Source: Thermotoga neapolitana DSM 4359 (lineage in GTDB: Bacteria > Thermotogota > Thermotogae > Thermotogales > Thermotogaceae). From it: a stretch of DNA of 64,000 bases. Both the position numbers and the translations under genes were made by a program. Below, in pieces: positions 9,324 through 22,161 of this stretch (within the stretch, counting starts at the first letter, position 1; every line of letters begins with the position of its first letter). The notes under the pieces were generated by a model. The model was not told the DNA's origin. It was given only the letters and a program-made list of their open reading frames with translations, and searched no databases. The stretch covers positions 1,520,729 to 1,584,728 of the forward strand of contig NC_011978.1 in NCBI RefSeq assembly GCF_000018945.1, in the 5' to 3' direction.

Positions 9324-11096
9324 TCAAACTTCAACCCATGGATACTCTTTTCTTGCTAGTTCATCCACTGCCTGAAGTAGTGCTACTCCCGCTTCTGTCA
9401 GTGCGTTTTCTGTGATGAATTTAGATATTCTGGCGAGGTTGACTGTATCATCGAAAGTTTCCGGGTCGACACCGAGTTCTCTTTCTACGACTTTCCAGCT
9501 TTCCGGGTTTATCCTGATCCTTTTCTCCCTCATCTGAAGTCCGCCGTGTGTTCTTATAGCCTGAAGAAGTCTGATCACAAGGGGTGTCACCGGTGCTTCC
9601 ACATCATCGGAAACAGCAGAGAGAGCTCTCTTCATGAGCTGACCCGCTTCTGTGAGCGTGACAACGTCTGTGGGCAAAATCTCCACCAGATTCTTCGCTT
9701 CGAGACTGTCGAGTGCTATTCTTTCCTCTTCTGAAAGATTCATATCTTCGATGAAAACACCCGTTTTGTACGGAACCTTTCTGAGAACCTTCATTTCTGT
9801 GTTCGTTATGAGCGGTCTTCTCTCGGCTTCGACAGAAAGCCTCGCGTAGAGACGACCAGAAGAAGTGGGAGCAGCATCGCTGACGAGGCCTTCTTTTCTT
9901 GCCTGTTCATACCATTCCATGTTTGGAGCTGCGAATTCTTTCTTCGTCATGGTAATTGATTTCACACCGACAGCCGTGACACTCCTGAGGCTCTTTCTCT
10001 GATCTTCAAGCACTTCTTCACCATAGCTGGTCAACTCGTAAACGAGCGTCCTCCTTGCTCCGTGTTTGTGTTCTCTCGATTTCAAAAGGCCGAAACCTTC
10101 AAGGTTGTAGAGTGCAAGCTTCACGGTGAGATCCTTTCTCTTCCACTCCCAGTCCACTGCCTTCTCTATCTGCTTCGGTTCTGGGAAGACATCATCTTCC
10201 TTTTCATGCCTCTTCCAGAGCTTGACGATCACTTCCAGGAGCCTCGCTTCGTCCTCCGAGATCTGGAAAGCGGGGGTCATGAGGTAAGGACCCTTTTTGT
10301 ATATCTTCCACGCAAGGTAGAGATGCTCCGCCATTGGGTGAAGCTCTCCCGTCCAGTCAATGAGGCCTCTTTCGAGAAGTGCGTTTCTTTCAAAATCACT
10401 CAACTGGTTCCCTTCGTAAGCCTTCGCGACAGTGTCCAGAATGAGTTCGTCGAGAATCAGTTCATCCGTCACAACAAGACCCTTTCTGAGTGCCGCCCTG
10501 ATCTGCTGTCCGAGTCCTGTGAGAGCGTAAACATCAGACCTTGGAACAGAGAAGGCTATCATCCTCATCGCTTCAAGCTGAAGGAGTTCATCTCCTCCCA
10601 CAGGAAGCGTGCTGGACTCCCCCGGACCCTCCACCATCTTTCTCAGGTACTCCGCAACTTTCAAGTTCACAACCAGTCTGGGATGTGACGCATGGTAAAT
10701 CTCATCGAGAGTATAAGCGTAAGGCGTGAGATTTCCTTCCTTCGCGAATCCTCTCTCTTCAAGCGCTTTAGCGACTTCTCCTCTCACTCTCGACTGAGCC
10801 AGCTTCGAGTATCTGATCATGGAAATGACTTCGGAGCCGATCCACCTGAACGAGTCGTCCCATTCCTCAGGATTCTTCAAGACACCTTCTCTTATCATGT
10901 CCGTGAGGAGTTCTCCAAGGATGTTACCAGAAAAGGTCAGATCGTACATCTCAACACCGACGGGTTTGACCAGGCCAGCAAGTTCAAGGTGCCACAGCGT
11001 TTCTCTGTCGAAGTCCTCCCATTCCTTTACGCTGAACTCTTCTCCCTTCTCGTAGAGCTTCTTCAGCACGATCGCATGCCTTTTTGTTACAATCAT
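9324..11096 (-). CDS. DUF505 family protein
   Basis: A protein of about 590 residues that I recognise as DUF505 (Pfam family of unknown function in Thermotogae and archaea). It reads as a string of winged-helix-like helical repeats: segments such as LWHLELAGLVKP, LYNLEGFGLLKSREHK and VLRKVPYKTGVF recur with the rhythm of helix-turn-helix modules. A nucleic-acid-binding or scaffolding role is therefore possible but unproven. There is no membrane segment or signal peptide. The open frame extends to a GTG at 11105, but that codon lies inside the AAAAGGAGGTG site; ATG 11096 has correct spacing and is chosen. It ends against the gdhA terminator. Confidence 0.8.
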   Translation of the reverse strand: MIVTKRHAIVLKKLYEKGEEFSVKEWEDFDRETLWHLELAGLVKPVGVEMYDLTFSGNILGELLTDMIREGVLKNPEEWDDSFRWIGSEVISMIRYSKLAQSRVRGEVAKALEERGFAKEGNLTPYAYTLDEIYHASHPRLVVNLKVAEYLRKMVEGPGESSTLPVGGDELLQLEAMRMIAFSVPRSDVYALTGLGQQIRAALRKGLVVTDELILDELILDTVAKAYEGNQLSDFERNALLERGLIDWTGELHPMAEHLYLAWKIYKKGPYLMTPAFQISEDEARLLEVIVKLWKRHEKEDDVFPEPKQIEKAVDWEWKRKDLTVKLALYNLEGFGLLKSREHKHGARRTLVYELTSYGEEVLEDQRKSLRSVTAVGVKSITMTKKEFAAPNMEWYEQARKEGLVSDAAPTSSGRLYARLSVEAERRPLITNTEMKVLRKVPYKTGVFIEDMNLSEEERIALDSLEAKNLVEILPTDVVTLTEAGQLMKRALSAVSDDVEAPVTPLVIRLLQAIRTHGGLQMREKRIRINPESWKVVERELGVDPETFDDTVNLARISKFITENALTEAGVALLQAVDELARKEYPWVEV

Positions 11097-11145
11097 TAAT
11101 GCCACCTCCTTTTCTATGTGTCTTCTCGCATTAATATTTTACCAC

Positions 11146-13653
11146 TCAGTTTCTTATGAAAAGTGAAATAGAAGGTAATCCATTCGGACTGGTACTTATT
11201 CCCACGTAGAAACTACCGGAGGAAATATCGTTCATGTTCAAAAATCCGCCAACTGTGATATAGAACTTGAGCCCTTCCATGTACACCTCTTGGAAAAGGT
11301 GATCATAGATAACGTGCTCCTCTTCTCCATTGGAAAATCTCAGTCGAGCGATTCCCAACGTGTTCCCCGTGTTTCTGAGAAGAATAAAACCATCGAAAAG
11401 CTCTGCACTGTTTTTGAAAAGCGTCTGGGCAAAAGACACGTCGTAGGAGAAATCCTCCGAGTTTAAAAGCTGAAACTTGATGTTTGCGGAGAAACTTCCG
11501 TCTTTTCCAAGCGCTGAAGTCAGGCCAGCGAAACAGAACAAACTGTTCAGATCGAAAAGGTGTGAGAGGTCGTCATTGAGAAGATTCAGGGACACCTTCA
11601 AAGAGGAAGGCATATCCAGCAGATACGTTCTGAGATCGACACCCACTCCAATGTTGTTAGCGGCTCCTGCTTCACTGTTCAGAGATGTTTGGGTCGAACT
11701 GAAGTTCATTTCAAAGGTAACGTCGAGTCGTGTGTTTGCGGAAACAGGAAAATCACCTAAAACCCCCGTCAAACCGAAACTGTAATCCCCAGAAGAGGAG
11801 TATTCACCGTACGCTGTGAAATTGTCCCTGGAAGCCACAAAGCCGGTGTATTGATTGAAATTTCCCTTCAAATCAACAGACGGCATCAAAAACAGGAAGG
11901 CGTTGTTTTCCACACTGGAGAAGGTGAAAAAGAGCGAAAAAGTACCGTCAAAATACACTGGAAACCACATCGCAGGCTGGAAAAACTTCCTCAGTCTGAA
12001 GCCGAACTCGTCTCCAGTGGAAAACTCTCTGTCTTCTATCACAAAAGGTTCACTCTTTTTCACTTCGACCACCACAGGTTCCATACTCAGACCTTTTCTG
12101 TAAACACCTGTTCCCCCTGTCTGGCCGTATGGGATGTAACTTATGTAGTAGATTTCATTTCCATGTATCACAAAATCTTCCACAAGGCTCTTCGATGAAA
12201 GTCTGTACAGTTCTTTCTTCTCAAGATCGTAGTAGCAGGAAACGGTGTGATCTCCTTCCACCTGAACGAATATTATTCCATCCTTCCAGAACTTCACGTA
12301 CGGCCCTTTCATTGTTCCATTGTTCAGTTCAAGAACGACTTCTCCGTTTGTTTTCAGAACGATAATGTCGTTCTTCTCTGTGAGAAGAGCAACAAAACGA
12401 CCTGATACGTCCATGTACCTTATGAACTCGTCGAGCGTGACGTGAAACTCCGGTCCTTCTATCGTTGTTTTTCCAGTCTTCGTATCGTAGAGGGCAAGGT
12501 AAACCTTTCCGTTTTCCACATCGAAAGCGCTTATGTTCCCCTTTGAAATCTGTCTTCCACCCTTCACATCCCACAGGACATTCTCGTATCGACCAGAGAA
12601 TTCTTCTTTAGAGAGTACATAAATCTTCTCTCCATCGATTTTCACGTCCAGAACGTTTCTCACGGGAATCTCCTGAACTTCTTTCCCATCCAGGTCAAGG
12701 ATCTTCAAAACCTGTTTTTTCATCCCCGTGTACGAAGTGGAGGGCCCGTACTCTTCCGAAAGGACAACCAGATGGTCCCCGTACAGATCGATCTTGTGAA
12801 GCCAGGTGTTTTTTGCGCTGTATACAAGATCTCCCTGAGGGTACTCGTGTTTTGTGAGAGAATAGATCCAGTCCGTGTAGATCTCTTCGCGCGTTTTTCC
12901 AAAGACCTTCTCGTATGGGTCCTTGAAACCCTCAAAGGCAAAAGTACTGAACGTTTTGGAAGTTTCCCTGAAAAACTCCTTCACTTTCTCAAGGCCGTAC
13001 GTCTCCACAAGGTAGCTGTAAAACCCGGCTGTGAAGTTGTAGTACAGAAGCCCGTCTCTGTAGTCGTCATCGGGTGCTACTTTTATGTAACCAGGAGATG
13101 GAAAGTTGGGAAGTGAGTAGTAGAACAGACCATTCGAGAAAAAAGGATTGTTTAGTCTTCCAGATGAGATCGAGAAAGAGCTCTCGTTGAAAACGGTAAC
13201 ACCCTCCACCAGGTCGCTGAAGAGTTGGGGATAAAGAGGAATTCCCGTGAGTTTTGTTACCGTCTTTCCTATTTCGTCCTGATAGGTGAGATGGCACATG
13301 TGGGAGAATTCGTGAATGAGAACGTAAGCGTACCAGTCCTCGAGAGAAAGGCGAAAGGAAAGCCAGCTTTCAGGGGGCCACAGGTAGACCACAATCGTTT
13401 TATGAAAGAAAGGCATCGTGTAGCCATTCGAGATGGTGCCCCTGTCTTTGAGGACAATAGTTATCCGTCCCGGGTCGTTTCCAACGAGCTCTATCACCTT
13501 CGGCCTGATCGCCTCGAAGATGTTTCCAACAAGAACGGCGTTTTCAAAGTATCCTTCTGGATAAACAACATCCGCGTGCTCGAAGTGGAGAACACCGGAG
13601 AAGAGTTCTGCAACAAGTAAAAGAACGACGGCAAAAAACAACCTCTTGATCAA
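11146..13653 (-). CDS. Secreted zinc metallopeptidase with propeller and beta-rich C-terminus
   Basis: An 835-residue exported protein. Residues 1-20 form a signal peptide (LFFAVVLLLVAELFSG). The HEFSH zinc motif is near residues 113-117, with a third ligand candidate in DLVEGVTVFNE about 35 residues later, the arrangement of gluzincin (M1-like or peptidase MA) proteases. The middle (about 270-520) is made of short beta strands like a TolB/WD propeller. The last 280 residues look like an outer-surface beta-barrel or beta-sandwich (FNQYTGFVASRDNFTAYGEY). It probably cleaves or binds peptides at the cell envelope. Only four bases separate it from the upstream nucleotidyltransferase gene, so the two form an operon. 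Confidence 0.75.
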   Translation of the reverse strand: MIKRLFFAVVLLLVAELFSGVLHFEHADVVYPEGYFENAVLVGNIFEAIRPKVIELVGNDPGRITIVLKDRGTISNGYTMPFFHKTIVVYLWPPESWLSFRLSLEDWYAYVLIHEFSHMCHLTYQDEIGKTVTKLTGIPLYPQLFSDLVEGVTVFNESSFSISSGRLNNPFFSNGLFYYSLPNFPSPGYIKVAPDDDYRDGLLYYNFTAGFYSYLVETYGLEKVKEFFRETSKTFSTFAFEGFKDPYEKVFGKTREEIYTDWIYSLTKHEYPQGDLVYSAKNTWLHKIDLYGDHLVVLSEEYGPSTSYTGMKKQVLKILDLDGKEVQEIPVRNVLDVKIDGEKIYVLSKEEFSGRYENVLWDVKGGRQISKGNISAFDVENGKVYLALYDTKTGKTTIEGPEFHVTLDEFIRYMDVSGRFVALLTEKNDIIVLKTNGEVVLELNNGTMKGPYVKFWKDGIIFVQVEGDHTVSCYYDLEKKELYRLSSKSLVEDFVIHGNEIYYISYIPYGQTGGTGVYRKGLSMEPVVVEVKKSEPFVIEDREFSTGDEFGFRLRKFFQPAMWFPVYFDGTFSLFFTFSSVENNAFLFLMPSVDLKGNFNQYTGFVASRDNFTAYGEYSSSGDYSFGLTGVLGDFPVSANTRLDVTFEMNFSSTQTSLNSEAGAANNIGVGVDLRTYLLDMPSSLKVSLNLLNDDLSHLFDLNSLFCFAGLTSALGKDGSFSANIKFQLLNSEDFSYDVSFAQTLFKNSAELFDGFILLRNTGNTLGIARLRFSNGEEEHVIYDHLFQEVYMEGLKFYITVGGFLNMNDISSGSFYVGISTSPNGLPSISLFIRN

Positions 13654-13657
13654 TGTA

Positions 13658-14134
13658 TCACCCCTTCCTTTCGTTTAACCACTTTCTCAACGTCTCGGCT
13701 TTCTCTACCCTGCCCAGTTTCAAATATGCCTGATATTCATACTCCAGGGATAAAACCGGTATTTTCATTCCATGTGTTTCTACAAACCTTTTGTATTTGT
13801 TCAAATCTACGGGATCTTCCCAGGTTCCATCTTCGAGCCGTTTTCGAATATCTCCCATAATTTCAACTTTTATTCCATCGATAATTAATTCACCGAAATG
13901 AGAACAGATTTTTTCCGTGGAAGAAAACCTGACCTTTTTGCTTACGAACTCAGAGAAAATGCGTTCGATTTCATAAGCTCCTTCTTCATCAGTTTGAATG
14001 TCGATATCGTGAACTTCAACAGGAACTCCCTGCAGCGCAAAACTGAGACTACCTGTAACTACCCAGTTCACTTTCTCATTTTTCAGTCGGTCGTATATTT
14101 TACGAAGAACGCGAAGATATTCGGGCCTTATCAT
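13658..14134 (-). CDS. Nucleotidyltransferase-fold protein (AbiEii / TM1012-like)
   Basis: A 158-residue cytosolic protein of the polymerase-beta nucleotidyltransferase fold. The diagnostic GS...DxD pattern is seen as VVTGSLSFALQG near residue 25 and VEVHDIDIQTD near residue 41, with a third acidic strand in IDGIKVEIMGD near 92. I recall the T. maritima homologue TM1012 as a solved structure of unknown function. It is divergent from an archaeal-type ATPase across a 150-bp region that carries two tandem palindromes, and lies just upstream of a secreted peptidase. Proteins of this type act in toxin-antitoxin systems (AbiEii) or as antibiotic nucleotidyltransferases; the true substrate is unknown. 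Confidence 0.75.
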   Translation of the reverse strand: MIRPEYLRVLRKIYDRLKNEKVNWVVTGSLSFALQGVPVEVHDIDIQTDEEGAYEIERIFSEFVSKKVRFSSTEKICSHFGELIIDGIKVEIMGDIRKRLEDGTWEDPVDLNKYKRFVETHGMKIPVLSLEYEYQAYLKLGRVEKAETLRKWLNERKG

Positions 14135-14225
14135 CTTCTCATCTCCCCAGACAGCTTTTCATCTAAATCATACTTTTCACCATTATGTTATCACTCCAGA
14201 AAGTCAAAAAGAGAAACTTTTGTAA

Positions 14226-14260
14226 CTTCCGCCCCCGGAAGCAACTTCCGACCCCAGAAG
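14226..14260. promoter_or_regulatory. Two tandem palindromes between nucleotidyltransferase and ATPase genes
   Basis: CTTCCGCCCCCGGAAG at 14226-14241 has perfect 6-bp arms around four bases. A near copy, CTTCCGACCCCAGAAG, follows at 14245-14260, giving a 19-bp period (about two helical turns). Both lie just upstream of the ATPase ribosome binding site and inside the divergent intergenic region, a good place for a dimeric repressor to bind twice on one face of the DNA. The binding protein is unknown. Confidence 0.6.
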
Positions 14261-14288
14261 TGATATGATAAGAATGGAGGTGATCGAC

Positions 14289-15371
14289 TTGCTTTTCTCC
14301 CTTACTCCCAAGACGAAAAAGGAAGATCTCTTCGATAGAGAAAGAGAACTGAAAGACCTCGAAAAACTGCTCGAAACCTATCCGATCGTTGTGATCACCG
14401 GCCTGAGGCGGGTTGGAAAGTCCTCCCTTGTGAAAGTCTTTCTGAACAAAAGCGATCTTCTACACATAACCGTGGACGGAAGAAGACTCTACGAGACATC
14501 GGGGGGTAACATCTCGTCCCATCATCTCACAAGGTTTCTCGGAGAGGAGCTGTCCAGAATATCGAAATCTCAGAAACTTCTGAACGTTCTCAAGAGGGTC
14601 CGTGGAATCACAGTGAGTGGAACATCGATAGAACTCAATCCAAAGGAATTCAGTCTTTCCGATCTTCTCGAAAAGCTGAACGAAACGGCAAAGAGGCGGA
14701 AGAAAAAGATAGTCATCTTCTTCGATGAGGCGCAGTATCTCAGATACTACGGTTCTCGCGGTGGAAACGATCTTCTGGCACTCTTTGCCTACTGCTACGA
14801 CAACTTCGAAAACGTGCGCTTCATCATCAGTGGTTCAGAAGTCGGCGTTCTTCACGATTTTTTGAAACTCGAAGACTACAGCTCACCCCTCCATGGCCGT
14901 GGAATAGGTTTTCTCACGGTGAGACCGTTCACCTTCGATCAATCCGTGGATTTCCTCATGGAAGGCTTCCGCGAAGTGGGAGAGAAGATCAACTTCGACG
15001 TGGAAGAAATTGTGAGAGAAATAGACGGTATAGTGGGGTATCTTGTCCTTTTTGGAGTGAAGTACCTCGAAAAGAAGAAAAAAGATGAAGCACTGAAAGA
15101 GGTGTTCCATGCCGTGAAGGCTCTTTTTGAAAAGGAAATGGAAGAGCTCAGAAAAAGGAGCGAAAGGTATCCATTCATATTGAGACAGATCGCAAGGGGA
15201 ATAAACACCTGGTCTGCCCTGAAAAACATCTTCCGCGCAAAAGGCGACTTCATCGGTGACTCCCGATTGTACTCCCTCCTTGAAACTCTGGAAAAGATGT
15301 CCTTCATAGAAAAAACGCAGAGCGGATACAGAATAGTTGATCCGGTTTTTGAGAGGATTCTGCGCGAATGA
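14289..15371 (+). CDS. Archaeal-type P-loop ATPase (COG1672-like)
   Basis: A cytosolic AAA/STAND-like ATPase of 360 residues. The opening, LFSLTPKTKKEDLFDRERE, is typical of this archaeal-type group. The Walker A loop GLRRVGKSSL lies near residue 40 and Walker B with sensor residues, KIVIFFDEAQYL, near 145. A helical lid and a winged-helix C-terminus follow. The frame extends to ATG 14265, but GGAGGTG at 14276 with eight bases of spacing points to TTG 14289, which also gives the family's usual N-terminus. Family members occur in many copies in archaea and have no agreed role; some carry a DUF234 nuclease-like tail, absent here. Two palindromes precede it. Confidence 0.8.
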   Translation: MLFSLTPKTKKEDLFDRERELKDLEKLLETYPIVVITGLRRVGKSSLVKVFLNKSDLLHITVDGRRLYETSGGNISSHHLTRFLGEELSRISKSQKLLNVLKRVRGITVSGTSIELNPKEFSLSDLLEKLNETAKRRKKKIVIFFDEAQYLRYYGSRGGNDLLALFAYCYDNFENVRFIISGSEVGVLHDFLKLEDYSSPLHGRGIGFLTVRPFTFDQSVDFLMEGFREVGEKINFDVEEIVREIDGIVGYLVLFGVKYLEKKKKDEALKEVFHAVKALFEKEMEELRKRSERYPFILRQIARGINTWSALKNIFRAKGDFIGDSRLYSLLETLEKMSFIEKTQSGYRIVDPVFERILRE

Positions 15372-15385
15372 AACGGAGAAATTCG

Positions 15386-15793
15386 TTACTTTCCTTCCGT
15401 GGCTTTCCGATACTCTTCTTCTGTAACAGATCCAAGCCACTCAGCAGGACCGAGGTGAACCTGTGTACTGATACCAATATGTACGAGTTCTTCATCGGGT
15501 GCCGCACCATGCCAGTGAACCACGTTTGGTGGTATCTCCACCACATCACCTTTTTTCAAAATTCTAGCGGGTTTTCCTCTTTCCTGGTAAAAGCCTTTTC
15601 CGCGAGTCACGATCAGAATCTGCCCTCCCGGATGGCTGTGCCAGTGTGTTCTCGCTCCTGGCTCGAACACCACGTTGTATACCTGTGTGTTGAATACCCC
15701 GTTTTCGTCAGTAACCAACATCTTCACCCAGACGTTCCCAGTGAAGAAGTCGCTCGAACCTTTAGAACCCCTTTCAAAGATATCATCCACCAT
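15386..15793 (-). CDS. Small cupin protein
   Basis: A 135-residue single-domain cupin. Metal-binding cupin motif 1 is THWHSHPGGQILIVTRGKG near residues 52-70, and motif 2 is PNVVHWHGAAPDEELVHIGI near residues 92-110; together they supply the histidines for one divalent metal. I recall the homologue TM1010 as a structural genomics target resembling carboxymuconolactone-decarboxylase-linked cupins. ATG 15793 sits seven bases after AAAGGAGG; the longer frame from TTG 15811 would start inside that site. It heads toward the ATPase gene tail to tail and follows an aldo/keto reductase gene in the same direction, so it may act on aldehyde or hydroxy-acid intermediates. Substrate unknown. Confidence 0.85.
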   Translation of the reverse strand: MVDDIFERGSKGSSDFFTGNVWVKMLVTDENGVFNTQVYNVVFEPGARTHWHSHPGGQILIVTRGKGFYQERGKPARILKKGDVVEIPPNVVHWHGAAPDEELVHIGISTQVHLGPAEWLGSVTEEEYRKATEGK

Positions 15794-15833
15794 GGTTGTA
15801 CCTCCTTTCAATAATAGTCCACGCGATGATTTT

Positions 15834-17917
<2,084 letters not shown>

Positions 17918-17928
17918 CAAACTCTACC

Positions 17929-18966
<1,038 letters not shown>

Positions 18967-19058
18967 CTACTCCGCAAACGTTAGAAAGATATTCTCGAAT
19001 ATTTGCCTGATTTTCCATCAAAGGGTAAAATTTTAGCAGAAAGGAGATGAAAGAAATC

Positions 19059-19958
19059 ATGGATGAATTCGATTACGTTCGGAGAAAGCTGATTGAAAGG
19101 ATTTTACATCTCACAGAAAAGCAACCCGTGGTGAGGCCACTTCCGGGTCTGACTGTGGGCAGGAGGGAGTCTCCTACAGAACCTTCCACTTACATCCTTC
19201 CGCCATCGATATGCATCGCTGTTCAGGGTGCAAAGCGCGTTCTCATTGGAGAAGAGTACTACGTTTACGACGTGGAGAATTTTCTTCTCAACTCCTTCGA
19301 TGTTCCCGTCGTTGCTCAGGTGATAGAAGCTTCTAAGGAAAAACCTTATATCGGAATGACTTGGGAGATAGACATGGAGATCCTTATGGAAATCGTTGTT
19401 GAACAAAAGCTCAATACAAGACCAATCACGTCATCCCGCGGTACATCACTGGGAAAAGTCACTCATCAGCTCCTGGACGCATTCAGAAGGATGCTGGAGC
19501 TCCTCGATGAACCGGAACACATTTCCGCACTCCTTCCCGTGATAAAAAAAGAGATCATCTATAGGCTCCTTGTGAGCGAACAGGGCCCGAGACTCATTCA
19601 GATCGCGTTGTCTGGAAAGAACGATGTGATAACAGCACTGAATTATCTGAAAGAACACTTCAATGAATCTGTGAATATGAAAAGGCTTGCCGAGATGGTG
19701 GGAATGAGCGTATCGACTTTTTATCAGAACTTCAAGATTCTCACTGGCATGACTCCTCTTCAGTATCAGAAGAAACTTCGGCTGTGCGAGGCAAGGAAGC
19801 TTCTCATGGCAGGAAGCGACGTCACAACCGCAGCCTACCAGGTGGGATACGAGAGCCTCTCTCAGTTCAGCAGAGAGTACAAAAGATTTTTCGGTGTCTC
19901 TCCTTCACAGGATGCAAAGAAGCTGAAGGAAGAACCTTACACGAGGATCCTTTATTGA
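19059..19958 (+). CDS. AraC-family transcriptional regulator
   Basis: A protein of about 299 residues with an AraC-type N-terminal effector domain (the type found next to oxidoreductase operons, with IAVQGAKRVLIGEEYYVYD near residue 55) and a C-terminal double helix-turn-helix. The two HTH units are NMKRLAEMVGMSVSTFYQNFK and TTAAYQVGYESLSQFSREYKR. It is divergent from the AKR/MFS/AKR operon and probably activates it in response to a carbonyl compound, by analogy with YqhC-like regulators. The start is uncertain: ATG 19047 touches the AAGGAG site, while ATG 19059 lies twelve bases beyond it; the second is listed. Confidence 0.88.
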   Translation: MDEFDYVRRKLIERILHLTEKQPVVRPLPGLTVGRRESPTEPSTYILPPSICIAVQGAKRVLIGEEYYVYDVENFLLNSFDVPVVAQVIEASKEKPYIGMTWEIDMEILMEIVVEQKLNTRPITSSRGTSLGKVTHQLLDAFRRMLELLDEPEHISALLPVIKKEIIYRLLVSEQGPRLIQIALSGKNDVITALNYLKEHFNESVNMKRLAEMVGMSVSTFYQNFKILTGMTPLQYQKKLRLCEARKLLMAGSDVTTAAYQVGYESLSQFSREYKRFFGVSPSQDAKKLKEEPYTRILY

Positions 19959-20831
19959 TTGCAGATAATGGTGCTTCTGTGCTACAATATGCTTGGAATC
20001 GATAATTAGGTAGGAATAATTAAAGAAGGGAGATTCCTATGGAAAGAGAAAAAGTGGAACTTTTTAAAGAAGTGCTGAAAAAACTCCACAAAGGTGAAGA
20101 CGTGGAATCTTTGAAAAAACAATTCGGAGAGTTACTCTCACAGATTCCTCCGTTCGAGATACCCGTCATCGAGCAGGAACTGCTGAAAAGCGGAGAGATA
20201 GACGTAAGAGACATCATCAAGATGTGCGATCTTCATGTTGAGTTCTTCAGAGGAGCCGTATCAGAAGCCGGAAGAGAAATAGAGAAGCTCCCGAATGGGC
20301 ACCCGTTGAGAACGCTCTACGAAGAGAACAAACAGATACTCAAAGATGCGGAAGCTTTGAGTTTACTCGCCTCCAGCATGTTCTCTCTTCCAAAAGACGA
20401 TCCCCGCAGGAAACAGTTCTATGAAAAGCTCGTTCAGCACGTCTCGGAGCTTCACAGGATAGGTCTCACCCATTACACGAGGGAAGAGATGCTGATATTT
20501 CCATACATTGAGAGAAGAGGCATCACAGCCGTTCCAACAGTCCTCTGGTCCAAACACGATGAGACCAGATTGAAGATAAGGCTCCTTCTCAATCTTTTGA
20601 AGAAAGAAGAATCCGATGAACGGCTGAAAGAAGAAGCACTGGAACTTTCAAGAATGCTCTCAGATATGGTCTTCAGAGAAAACAACATACTCTATCCGAC
20701 GCTGAAGGTGTTACTCACCGAAGGAGAATGGAAAGCGATAAAGATGCTGGAAAAAGACATAGGGTACTACAAGATTGAAGTGACAGAAGAGTGGGAAACT
20801 CCTGAGAAACCTCTCCTTCCTCACAGAAATT

Positions 20832-20876
20832 GTCTGCGGAGACCCATCCCCTTTAGGGGATTGGGAGGAAGCAGAC
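20832..20876. repeat. Left-end hairpin of the TnpB element
   Basis: An outer stem GTCTGC (20832-20837) / GCAGAC (20871-20876) encloses an inner stem CCCATCCCC (20843-20851) / GGGGATTGGG (20856-20865) with one bulged base. This is a typical IS200/IS605 subterminal palindrome. The core recurs near 26578 and 30990. Confidence 0.75.
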
Positions 20877-20932
20877 ATGTGTACCACCTCCAGATTCAAT
20901 AGTGTTAACATACAAATGAGGTGATTGAACAA

Positions 20933-22161
20933 ATGACTGTGACTCTGACCTGTAGATTCAAACTCGAACTCAGCAAGGACCAAAAACAGCAGTTCCTGGA
21001 TATTGCGACGGCTTACACAAACGCCGTCAACTATGTGCTCGAACAAAACCTCAAGGACAAATCGACGAACGTCAAAAAACTCCATAAGCTTTACTACAGC
21101 ACCATCCGTGAGAAATTTTGCCTTCCCGCTCAAATAGCCATCAATGTGAACAGAGACGTCTCTGCAATGTACAAAACTCTCTGGGCTCAGTTCAAAGAAC
21201 TCAAACGTCGAAAACCCGATTCGAAAGCAGTCAAGAAGTTCTGGGATAAACCACCGAAGCGAAAGAGCTTGATCGTCAAATACACGTACAACAGAACTGC
21301 AAGCTTCAAAAAGATCAACGGAGAGTGGCACGCTTCTCCACACTTCAAGGTCGAATCAAATGGATCCCGATGAAGGGCTGGTCCAAACACTTTGAGTACC
21401 TCAAGTCTGGCAAGATCGGCGATCCAATACTGACTTACGACAAATCATCCAAAACCTTCTTCTTGCTTGTTCCTGTAACGCTTGAAGTTCAGGAACATCA
21501 ACCAAAAGAAATCCTCGGTGTTGACGTTGGAGAAAGACACATTGCTGCTGCCACCTCGACCAAAGGCACCAGGTATCTGATAGACCTTCCTGAAGAGTTC
21601 AAACAAAGAAAACAACACTATCAACGTCTTCGCTCTGAACTCATGTCAAAAGGCACTCGCTCTGCTAAGAGAAAACTTGCCAGGATCAGCAGGCGAGAGA
21701 AACGGTTCACTGAGAACGTACTGCACATCATTGCAAAAAAGCTCATCACAAGCCACCCTGGTGCCAGGTTTGTTCTCGAAGACCTGACTCAGATCAGAGC
21801 TAACAGAATCACCTACCGCGGCAAAGACAAAGAAGCAAGAAGACAGTCAGAACAATGGCCGTTTGCAAGTCTTCAGCAAAAGATAGAGTACAAAGCGAAA
21901 TTGTACTACGGAGTTCAGTCCGAAAAGGTCGACCCCAGCTACACCTCGCAAACCTGTCCCAGGTGCGGCCACGTCTCGAAAGAAAACAGACCAGACCATG
22001 GAGAGCGTTTTGTATGTCAGAACTGCGGCTACGAAGAACACGCAGACATAGTTGGTGCGATCAACATAGCCCTGAGAGTTCTTGTCAAAGACCAGCAGGG
22101 TAATCTTGAAAAGCTTTTAGGGGCCGATGTCAGTCGGCCTGATGCTCCCCGTTTGGGTTGA
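20933..22161 (+). pseudogene. tnpB: tnpB, RNA-guided nuclease gene with a frameshift
   Basis: Two overlapping frames (20933-21373 and about 21325-22161) together encode a normal TnpB of about 409 residues. TnpB is the RuvC-type, omega-RNA-guided DNA nuclease of IS200/IS605 elements and the ancestor of Cas12. The second frame keeps the RuvC aspartate (GVDVGERHIAA), glutamate (FVLEDLTQI) and final aspartate (EHADIVGAINI), plus the zinc finger CPRCGH...CQNCGY. The first frame holds the N-terminal RNA-binding region. Around 21330-21345 one base appears to be missing (HA then FSTLQGR in the other frame). I see no slippery heptamer, so a real lesion or a sequencing error is likelier than programmed shifting. 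Confidence 0.85.

Noticed and set aside
21320-21350. Programmed -1 frameshift in tnpB
   Set aside because: No X-XXY-YYZ slippery sequence or following hairpin was seen at the overlap of the two frames.
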